Shown here: positions 1 to 4,905 of the stretch, piece by piece
Position numbering within the stretch: the first letter of the stretch is position 1
Layout: each line of letters starts with the position of its first letter
Source of the DNA: Planctomycetota bacterium
GTDB taxonomy: Bacteria; Planctomycetota; Phycisphaerae; Sedimentisphaerales; Anaerohalosphaeraceae
Assembly (NCBI GenBank): GCA_021160785.1
Contig: JAGHBX010000364.1
Span: forward strand, 1-6,025
Reading direction: 5' to 3'
DNA length: 6,025 nt
Notes under the pieces: model-generated
The model's input: only the letters and a program-made list of their open reading frames with translations
Databases searched by the model: none
What the model was told of the DNA's origin: nothing
Made by a program: the position numbers and the translations under genes

Positions 1-2082
1 GCCGTCCCGCGTGCCTAAGATGATCTCGTCAACCCCGCTGGTCAGCGCCACGCCGATCAGATCGTCGTTGGCGTCCAGCTTGATTGCGATCACACCGTTT
101 GCCCGAGGGTTGCCGTACGCCGCCAATGCCGTCTTCTTCACGAGCCCGTTTTGCGTCGCCATCACAAGCTGCCGACCGTCGAACTCGCGAACGTTCATAA
201 TCGACATGATCTTCTCGTCGCGCAACTGCAGCAGGTTGACAATATTCCTGCCCTTGCTCTGCCGCGACATAGCGGGAATATTATACACGCGCAGCCAGTG
301 GCATATCCCACGGCTCGTAAACACCAGCAGGTAGTCATGAGTACTCGCCGTAAACAGGTGCTCGATAAAATCCCCCTCCTTGGTGGTCGACCCGATTATC
401 CCCGTGCCGCCCCTGCCCTGCTTGCGATACGTATCGATCGCCATCCGCTTGATATAGCCGCTGTGGCTGACCATCACCAGCACCTCCTCCTCGGCAACCA
501 GATCCTCCACGTTGAAGTCGACCGCCTCCTCCGTAATAAGCGTTCGCCTGGCGTCGGAATACTTCTCCTTGATCTCGTGGATGTCCTCGCGCACCACATC
601 GAGCTGCATGTCCCTGTTAGCGAGCAGCGACTCATACCCCTCGATCTTCTCCACAAGCCCGGCATATTCATTCGCTAACTTCTCGATCTCCAGTCCCGTC
701 AGCCGCTGAAGCTGCATCGTCAAAATCGCATCGGCCTGGGGCCCGGTAAGAAACTGATCGGCGCCGCTCCGCTCATCGACAAAAGACGCCGGCAGAATCT
801 TCTTCAACGTCGCCGCCTCAGCCAGTCGAAGCGCCTTCTTCATCAGGTTCAGCTTCGCCGTCGGAGCGTCCGGCGACGCCTTGATAATCGCAATGATCTC
901 ATCGATATCGCTGACAGCCAGGAGCAGGCCTTCCAGAATATGCGCCCGGTTCCTGCACCGCCGCAGCAGAAAACGCGTCCGGCGCCGAATCACCGTCAGT
1001 CGGTGCTGGATATACAGCTTCAGCATCTGTTTGATATTCAGCGTTTCAGGCCGATTATTCACCAACACAACGTTGTTGATTGCATACGTGCCCTGCAGGG
1101 GCGTATAGCGATACAGCTTATTCAAAACAACATTGCTGTCGGCATCCTTCTTCAGGTCCACCACTACACGCATGCCCTTGCGGTCCGACTCGTCGCGCAC
1201 ATCGGCAATCTCGCTGATGTTGCCGTTGCGAACACAATCGGCAATCTTCGAAACGATCGTCGTCTTAACCACCATAAACGGTATCTCGGTGAAGACGATA
1301 CTCTCTCTGCCCTTCCTGGGAGTTTCGATATGGTGCTTGCCGCGGACACGCAGATGCCCGCGCCCCGTAACATAAGCGTCCAGTATCCCCTTGCGGCCGC
1401 AGATGATGCCTCCTGTCGGAAAATCCGGACCCGGAAGACGCTCGAAGATATCCTTGAACCCGCACTCCGGATCGTCAACCATCAGCAAGAGTGCATCGCA
1501 TACCTCGCCCACATTGTGCGGGGCAATGTTCGTCGCCATCCCAACCGCGATACCGCTGCCGCCGTTGACCAGCAGATTCGGAAACTTGCCCGGAAGAACG
1601 ACCGGCTCCTGCCGCGTCTCGTCGTAGTTGGGCACAAAATCGACGGTATCCAGCTTCAGGTCGTCCAGCATCTCCATCGCCGCCGCCGTCATCCGGGCCT
1701 CGGTATAACGCATCGCCGCCGGAGGGTCCGCGTCGATACTGCCGAAGTTACCCTGCGGATCGACTAAGGTCCGCCGCATATGCCAATCCTGACCGAGACG
1801 AACTAACGTGCCATACGTCGCCTGATCGCCATGAGGATGATAATTACCCCCCGTATCACCGACGATCTTGGCGCACTTGCGGTGCTTGGTTCGCGGGCCG
1901 AGGTTCAGGTCGTTCATCGCCACGAGTATGCGTCGCTGCGACGGTTTCAGCCCGTCGCGAACGTCGGGCAAGGCCCGTGCGACAATTACGCTCATCGCGT
2001 AATTGAGATATGAATTCTTCATTTCATCGAGAATCCGCATGTCCTCGAATTGCTCGACCACCTTGTCTTTGCTTTCAGCCAT
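1..2082 (-). CDS. gyrA: DNA gyrase subunit A, N-terminal 694 residues (cut by left edge)
   Basis: GyrA is the breakage-reunion subunit of type IIA topoisomerase; with GyrB it introduces negative supercoils using ATP. My reverse-strand translation is open from ATG 2082 to the edge. Visible in order: the LPDVRDGLKPSQRRIL block (residues 38-53), GGNYHPHGD (78-86), the catalytic tyrosine Y126 in AAMRYTE (codon 1705-1707), the LLVNGGSGIAVGMATN block, the tower and coiled-coil region (roughly 350-510), and the start of the beta-pinwheel C-terminal domain with a GyrA box written QGRGGTG (555-561; consensus QRRGG[K/R]G). E. coli GyrA is 875 residues, so about 180 should lie beyond the edge. Two quinolone-pocket positions are unusual: Q87 and G91 align with E. 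coli S83 and D87. The chosen start has only a weak Shine-Dalgarno; an in-frame ATG at 2109 would add nine residues. ParC is the alternative, but a recognisable though degenerate GyrA box favours GyrA. Confidence 0.96.
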   Translation of the reverse strand, partial: MAESKDKVVEQFEDMRILDEMKNSYLNYAMSVIVARALPDVRDGLKPSQRRILVAMNDLNLGPRTKHRKCAKIVGDTGGNYHPHGDQATYGTLVRLGQDWHMRRTLVDPQGNFGSIDADPPAAMRYTEARMTAAAMEMLDDLKLDTVDFVPNYDETRQEPVVLPGKFPNLLVNGGSGIAVGMATNIAPHNVGEVCDALLLMVDDPECGFKDIFERLPGPDFPTGGIICGRKGILDAYVTGRGHLRVRGKHHIETPRKGRESIVFTEIPFMVVKTTIVSKIADCVRNGNISEIADVRDESDRKGMRVVVDLKKDADSNVVLNKLYRYTPLQGTYAINNVVLVNNRPETLNIKQMLKLYIQHRLTVIRRRTRFLLRRCRNRAHILEGLLLAVSDIDEIIAIIKASPDAPTAKLNLMKKALRLAEAATLKKILPASFVDERSGADQFLTGPQADAILTMQLQRLTGLEIEKLANEYAGLVEKIEGYESLLANRDMQLDVVREDIHEIKEKYSDARRTLITEEAVDFNVEDLVAEEEVLVMVSHSGYIKRMAIDTYRKQGRGGTGIIGSTTKEGDFIEHLFTASTHDYLLVFTSRGICHWLRVYNIPAMSRQSKGRNIVNLLQLRDEKIMSIMNVREFDGRQLVMATQNGLVKKTALAAYGNPRANGVIAIKLDANDDLIGVALTSGVDEIILGTRDG

Positions 2083-2163
2083 ATCGCTCGTATTTCCCTG
2101 CCTGTGCATGCTCTCATCGCTACGGCTCCGATTCCCCGGAAATCCGCCTTATTTCTACGCTGT

Positions 2164-2192
2164 AATGTACACGCAGAATCAACAAAAGTCAA
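2164..2192 (-). promoter_or_regulatory. Probable sigma70-type promoter of gyrA
   Basis: On the minus strand there is TTGACT (2192-2187), a 17-bp spacer, and TACATT (2169-2164). The -35 matches 5/6 and the -10 matches 4/6 of the sigma70 consensus with ideal spacing. An A-rich stretch lies just upstream (2193-2220). Transcription would begin near 2157, giving a leader of about 75 nt before ATG 2082. Position and orientation fit gyrA; no operator or hairpin is obvious in the leader. Confidence 0.6.
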
Positions 2193-2341
2193 CGTTAAGA
2201 CCTGCTTTTGACATTTTTATTGGCAACCGCCCCACACACAGTACAAACGACCGCAAAAGCCCGAATCTGCTTCAGTTACCGACGCTTAGGACCGATACCG
2301 ATATCATTAGAGAAGAGCATTATGCCGGAGAGTGATGGACT

Positions 2342-2530
2342 ATGACTGCTTCCACTAAAATCCGCCGCACCCAATGGGCTCGGAAATACGCACAGAAGAT
2401 ACTCGATCTCTGGCAATCCCAGGAAAGCCCCCTCGGAGTCGACGACGCCTATGCCCAACAACTCGAAGAGCAGCTTCTCAAATACTTCGACGACCCCCTA
2501 ATGCGAGACCTCATAGAGGCAAGCTACTAA
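2342..2530 (+). CDS. Small hypothetical protein, 62 residues, divergent from gyrA
   Basis: I do not recognise this protein. It runs from ATG 2342 to TAA 2530; an in-frame TGA at 2333-2335 rules out an earlier start. The N-terminus is basic (TKIRRTQWARKYAQK). The C-terminal half is acidic and helix-forming (a YAQQLEEQLLKYFDD segment), with no cysteines, signal peptide or membrane segment, so a soluble cytoplasmic helical protein is likely. Codons end mostly in C (CTC, GAC, CGC, TAC, AGC), which supports real coding. A GGAG at 2327-2330 sits 11 nt before the ATG, rather far. The start codon also overlaps, as ATGA, the stop of a 7-codon upstream reading frame (2322-2345), so coupled translation is possible. 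No clear promoter is seen. GC-rich hairpins follow 80 bp downstream. The competing frames over this interval look less protein-like. Confidence 0.6.
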   Translation: MTASTKIRRTQWARKYAQKILDLWQSQESPLGVDDAYAQQLEEQLLKYFDDPLMRDLIEASY

Positions 2531-2609
2531 AAAACCACAACTTACACCCCGCCCAAATCTAACAACCAGATGTGAAATCCCCGCCATCCTGCTCGAAGCC
2601 CCCCGTACC

Positions 2610-2645
2610 GCCGGCGTCTCGCCGGCCCCACAGCCCCGAAGGGGC
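2610..2645. repeat. Two adjacent GC-rich palindromes (REP-like intergenic element)
   Basis: The first hairpin is GCCGGCG-TCT-CGCCGGC (2610-2626), with perfect 7-bp arms and a 3-nt loop. The second is GCCCC-GAA-GGGGC (2633-2645), with 5-bp arms. They are six bases apart, and C-rich runs flank them. Neither is followed by a T-run on either strand, so they are not ordinary intrinsic terminators. Minus-strand translation gives a string of the form RGCGAGETPAVRG, which I associate with non-coding repeats in planctomycete genomes. The family assignment is inference; the hairpins are directly visible. Confidence 0.6.
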
Positions 2646-2675
2646 GACACAAAAACATCACCGGAGACGATACTA

Positions 2676-2710
2676 CAGCAATATATAATCGACAATATAC
2701 AATCTACAAT
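2676..2710 (-). repeat. AT-rich heptad tandem repeat, left copy
   Basis: Five degenerate 7-bp units run on the plus strand as CAGCAAT, ATATAAT, CGACAAT, ATACAAT, CTACAAT. Read on the minus strand they are ATTGTAG-type heptads. The block matches the inverted copy at 3004-3038; the stretch 2692-2706 is an exact 15-bp reverse complement of 3003-3017. It lies just upstream of the promoter of the 82-residue gene. Confidence 0.75.
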
Positions 2711-2725
2711 ACTCCGAAAATTCCC

Positions 2726-2753
2726 TTGCCCACAACCCACCGCAAGCTATAAT
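2726..2753 (+). promoter_or_regulatory. Promoter of the 82-aa gene, predicted leaderless
   Basis: TTGCCC (2726-2731), a 16-bp spacer, and a perfect TATAAT (2748-2753). The -10 ends only 3 nt before ATG 2757 and 6 nt before ATG 2760. A start site about 7 nt downstream of the -10 would fall on or next to the second ATG, so the mRNA would have essentially no 5' leader. No Shine-Dalgarno precedes either ATG, which is consistent. Confidence 0.55.
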
Positions 2754-2756
2754 TAT

Positions 2757-3005
2757 ATGATGGCTGATGGTATTGAGCGTAATCTTGGTGAGCAGCCTGT
2801 TTTGTCTATCATGGTTGATCATGGTTTGGCTGGCCATGATCTTGTGGCCGCTTCTTCTGATCAGATCACTCATAAGATGGTTTCGCGTGCCTGCAAAGGC
2901 AGGCGGCTGAGTCGGCGGGTCCAGTTGAAGATACTTGCCGCGCTTAATGCCGCGACGGAAAAGGAACACTCGCTGAGCGATCTGTTCAATTATCCAGGAC
3001 TTTAG
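2757..3005 (+). CDS. Small conserved-type protein with probable helix-turn-helix fold, 82 residues
   Basis: Open from ATG 2757 (second ATG at 2760) to TAG 3005. The central part reads like a lambda-repressor-type DNA-binding helix bundle: DHGLAGHDLVAAS (22-34), then ITHKMVSRACKGRRLS (38-53), then VQLKILAALNA (56-66). The acidic tail ends in SLSDLFNYPG. The GRRL segment is basic, and the THKMVSRACKGRR stretch would suit a recognition helix. I recall similar short proteins from Phycisphaerae-type genomes but know no function, and the DNA-binding role is inference. There is no signal peptide or membrane segment. The first half uses many T-ending codons (GAT, GGT, GTT, CTT) while the second half is G/C-ending, unlike gyrA. 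There is no ribosome binding site; the start probably works as a leaderless mRNA. The gene is bracketed by inverted heptad repeats, the right one beginning on its stop codon, and it converges with the fucosidase 50 bp away. Confidence 0.78.
   Translation: MMADGIERNLGEQPVLSIMVDHGLAGHDLVAASSDQITHKMVSRACKGRRLSRRVQLKILAALNAATEKEHSLSDLFNYPGL
2817..2841 (+). repeat. Inverted repeat inside the 82-aa gene
   Basis: GATCATGG (2817-2824) and CCATGATC (2834-2841) are perfect 8-bp arms around a 9-nt loop. They encode the near-symmetric peptide DHGLAGHD. A direct repeat ATCATGGTT overlaps the left arm (2809-2817 and 2818-2826). GATC occurs at 2817, 2838, 2859 and 2864. The structure would form about 60 nt into the transcript. 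Function is unknown, and it may simply reflect the peptide. Confidence 0.5.
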
Positions 3006-3038
3006 ATTGTATATTGTAGATTGTAGATTGTAGATTGG
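3004..3038 (+). repeat. AT-rich heptad tandem repeat, right copy
   Basis: Five 7-bp units, AGATTGT, ATATTGT, AGATTGT, AGATTGT, AGATTGG, with a partial sixth (ATTGG) after 3038. The first unit overlaps the last two bases of the TAG stop of the 82-aa gene. The block fills most of the 50-bp gap between two convergent genes. It is inverted relative to 2676-2710. No hairpin-plus-T-run terminator is present here for either gene. Confidence 0.85.
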
Positions 3039-3055
3039 ATTGGAACGCTTCGCGG

Positions 3056-4465
3056 CTAAAATCCTTTTGCCACGTCGAACACTGCCAGTCGGCGTAGCTG
3101 CGGCGTCGCCATTGCTTTGGACACGCGCAATCTCACCGCCGCCACTTCCGTCGGGTCAAAAACCTGAATCCGCTTGTGTCCGATGCATTCGCCCGTGCAA
3201 AGGGGTTTCCATACTCCGCCGGTAACGAGCCCCTCAAGCGTGTACTTCCGGATGCGTTCACCCCGGGCAATGTCTTCCATGGCAATCATGTGATTGATGC
3301 TCTGCGGTTGCGGAAGTTTCAGCTCAATTGAGTTGCCGGCGCCCGTCGTCTCCGCAACGGACTTGCCAAAACGCCGCCGCACTTCTTTTCCGAACTCGGC
3401 AAGCCGCGCGATGTCATGTTCTGGGACGAGACCTTGCGAGGTGATGACTTCGCCGAGCAGCAGGTTGCAGTTGTGGCCGACCGACCCGTAATACATCCCC
3501 ATGAGTCCCGCCAGAGAATGTACACTCTTGTCTTGCCCCGGTTTCCAGAACCAGTTATGGTTACGCAGGGGAGCGTCGGCCATCCCCGGCGACCAGACCG
3601 TGCCGCCGGGATCGCCGCTGCCGAGGCATCGTTTCCATGCCTTGCAATTGTGTCCAACGTCGCCCCCTTCACCCTTTGGCATCGTGGCCCAGCAGGGGTA
3701 ACGCACGCGCCCGACCTCGTTGCCGACCCAGCGATGGTCCGAGCGGCGGGAGCTGTGGTAAAAGACGGAGTTGGGTTGGTGCTTCTCGAAGATCCCCAGC
3801 ACGTCCGGCCCGCCTTCGTGCGGCAGCTTCACTCCCGCATCAAACCAGATTTGCACCAACTCGCCGTACCGCGAGCACAGTTCTTCGAGTTGCCCCTGTG
3901 CGATGCGGTTATAGGCCTTTTGCTTCTCAGTGTTCCGCCCCCTGCCCCAATCGGCGTAGTGCCCCCATACCGTCTGGTAGGCGTTGCGGTGCGTGCTGTA
4001 ATAGATACCGGGCTTGATACCAGCCTTACGACAGGAGGCAACGAAATCGGCGACAACATCGCCCTTACCATTGCGCCAGGCCGCCTGTTTGACGCCGTAC
4101 GGATAGAGATCGCTTTGCCACTGCAGAAAGCCGTTGAAATGGGTTGCCGTGAACACGGCATATTTGGCGCCGGCCGCCCTGGCCGCCTCGAGCCACTGGT
4201 CGGTGTCCAGCTTGACGGGATTGTACTTCGCCGGATCGATGCGTTCGCGGTGGGTGTTGTTCCCTGAGAAGATACCCGCCGCAATCGCCAGGTCAAACGA
4301 GTAAAGCAAGCCGATTTCGCAATCCTGCCAGGCCAACTGCGCCGGTGTCGGACGCGGCGACGGCGGGTTGCCGCCCTCATCCGCTCCGAAAGATAAACGC
4401 GGACGCAATGCGCCCCCCGCCAGCAGTGTGCCGCCGGCTTTTACGAAGGATCGTCGAGTTATCAT
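3056..4465 (-). CDS. Tat-exported GH29 alpha-L-fucosidase-like glycoside hydrolase, 469 residues
   Basis: GH29 enzymes are retaining alpha-L-fucosidases that release L-fucose from glycans. The N-terminus is a Tat signal: twin-arginine ITRRSFVK, hydrophobic AGGTLLAGGAL, possible cleavage after SFGA (about residue 28). The catalytic barrel covers about 45-370: AKYAVFTATHFNGF (100-113), GIKPGIYYSTH (149-159), QIWFDAG with predicted nucleophile D209, RWVGNE (245-250), WFWKPG (305-310), and the SVGHNCNLLL block (328-337). A C-terminal beta-sandwich-like region (about 378-469) ends in RVSKAMATPQLRRLAVF. The usual HHxGF motif is HFNGF here, so one substrate-contacting His is Phe. The acid/base is not fixed by sequence; E250 and E266 are candidates. 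GAGGG lies 9 nt before ATG 4465, a good ribosome site. The gene stands alone, with no sulfatase or transporter beside it. It probably acts outside the cytoplasmic membrane on fucosylated glycans; true substrate is uncertain. Confidence 0.9.
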   Translation of the reverse strand: MITRRSFVKAGGTLLAGGALRPRLSFGADEGGNPPSPRPTPAQLAWQDCEIGLLYSFDLAIAAGIFSGNNTHRERIDPAKYNPVKLDTDQWLEAARAAGAKYAVFTATHFNGFLQWQSDLYPYGVKQAAWRNGKGDVVADFVASCRKAGIKPGIYYSTHRNAYQTVWGHYADWGRGRNTEKQKAYNRIAQGQLEELCSRYGELVQIWFDAGVKLPHEGGPDVLGIFEKHQPNSVFYHSSRRSDHRWVGNEVGRVRYPCWATMPKGEGGDVGHNCKAWKRCLGSGDPGGTVWSPGMADAPLRNHNWFWKPGQDKSVHSLAGLMGMYYGSVGHNCNLLLGEVITSQGLVPEHDIARLAEFGKEVRRRFGKSVAETTGAGNSIELKLPQPQSINHMIAMEDIARGERIRKYTLEGLVTGGVWKPLCTGECIGHKRIQVFDPTEVAAVRLRVSKAMATPQLRRLAVFDVAKGF

Positions 4466-4503
4466 AGTCTTTCGCCCTCGTAACCGTTCACGGGTATTTT
4501 CAT

Positions 4504-4528
4504 GATATTGCCCAACACACCCAATATC
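4504..4528. promoter_or_regulatory. Operator-like inverted repeat in the fucosidase leader
   Basis: GATATTG (4504-4510) and CAATATC (4522-4528) are perfect 7-bp arms around 11 bases. The site lies between the predicted fucosidase start site (about 4557) and ATG 4465, upstream of the ribosome binding site. The spacing of about 18 bp between arm centres suits a dimeric repressor across nearly two helical turns. It could alternatively be an mRNA hairpin. No regulator gene is adjacent except, possibly, the 82-aa protein. Confidence 0.4.
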
Positions 4529-4563
4529 GAATACCCGGCTGTCAAATCTTGCAACCTACTTCT

Positions 4564-4592
4564 TTCATAACACATTCAAAACTGCAAGTCAA
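4564..4592 (-). promoter_or_regulatory. Probable promoter of the fucosidase gene
   Basis: On the minus strand: TTGACT (4592-4587), a 17-bp spacer, TATGAA (4569-4564), preceded by TG to give an extended -10 (TGTTATGAA). The -35 hexamer is the same as that of the gyrA promoter in this window. Transcription would begin near 4557, leaving a leader of about 90 nt that contains the 4504-4528 inverted repeat. Confidence 0.55.
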
Positions 4593-4670
4593 GCGGACAT
4601 ACGAATCTGTTTAATCTCAAATCTGCGCTCACACGATATGCCGATCCGCCTGCGCATTTGGCGCATGTGC

Positions 4671-4754
4671 CTTTTCGTGGCTAAACTTCTTTGTGCCTCT
4701 TTGTCCCGATGTACATCGGGATTAAAATTCGTAAAATCCGAGTAATCCGTGGTT
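4671..4754 (-). repeat. Composite dispersed intergenic repeat
   Basis: Read on the minus strand, one module begins AACCACGGATTACTCGGATT and a second contains GGCACAAAGAAGTTTAGCC and ends CCACGAAAAG. They are separated by an 18-bp palindrome. I recognise the 'accacggatta...cggatt' and 'aaagaggcacaaag' phrases as a widely dispersed non-coding repeat of planctomycetes, Bacteroidota and related genomes. It yields spurious reading frames of the TTDYSDF / HRDKEAQRS type. Two apparent small minus-strand frames here (4589-4783 and 4681-4971) come from this repeat and are not annotated as genes. Confidence 0.65.
4704..4721. repeat. Perfect 18-bp palindrome within the dispersed repeat
   Basis: TCCCGATGTACATCGGGA is fully self-complementary with no loop base. 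It sits exactly between the two modules of the 4671-4754 repeat, like an inserted palindromic unit. It lies about 95 bp upstream of the ppdK promoter. It has no T-run, so it is not a terminator. Confidence 0.75.
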
Positions 4755-4815
4755 GCAGTTCTTTGGTTTTCGGCGAAAAACATTGAAAAGTTGCAATTTC
4801 TGTGGGCATTTGGCG

Positions 4816-4844
4816 TTGACAGTGCGTATGTACTTTACTATAGT
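4816..4844 (+). promoter_or_regulatory. Near-consensus sigma70-type promoter of ppdK
   Basis: TTGACA (4816-4821) is a perfect -35, the spacer is 17 bp, and TATAGT (4839-4844) matches 5/6 of the -10. Transcription would start near 4851, with a leader of about 55 nt to ATG 4906. This is the strongest promoter in the window and suggests high constitutive expression of PPDK. Confidence 0.75.
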
Positions 4845-4890
4845 TGCGTTCTCTTAATAATTTCCGTGAATTTCTGGGCATGTTTTGACA

Positions 4891-4896
4891 AAGGAG
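4891..4896 (+). promoter_or_regulatory. Strong Shine-Dalgarno of ppdK
   Basis: AAGGAG with 9 nt to ATG 4906. It fixes the ppdK start and is the best ribosome site in the window. Confidence 0.85.
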
Positions 4897-4905
4897 AAGT
4901 GAATA

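Noticed and set aside
940..1767. Long plus-strand open frame (275 codons), with another at 151-678
   Set aside because: Both lie antisense to gyrA, which has unmistakable conserved motifs throughout; the translations are low-complexity and Arg/His-rich.
2208..2247. TTGACA at 2208-2213 as a plus-strand promoter for the 62-aa gene
   Set aside because: No -10-like hexamer at 15-19 bp; the nearest TACAAA is 28 bp away. It overlaps the A-rich region upstream of the gyrA promoter.
2610..2645. Intrinsic terminator for the 62-aa gene
   Set aside because: The hairpins lack a following T-run on either strand.
2498..2969. Minus-strand frames of 80 and 98 codons
   Set aside because: They read through the GC hairpins and heptad repeats (repetitive IVDCILSIIY-type translation) and overlap the better-supported 82-aa gene.
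2676..3038. CRISPR-like or oriC array from the heptad repeats
   Set aside because: Units are 7 bp, contiguous and without spacers, so not CRISPR; there is no DnaA-box cluster or replication gene to support an origin.
3416..4267. 283-codon plus-strand open frame
   Set aside because: Antisense to the GH29 gene; it lacks any recognisable motif or ribosome site and is a GC-rich shadow.
4651..4665. Small hairpin TGCGC-ATTTG-GCGCA
   Set aside because: Only 5-bp arms with no positional logic; expected by chance in DNA of this composition.
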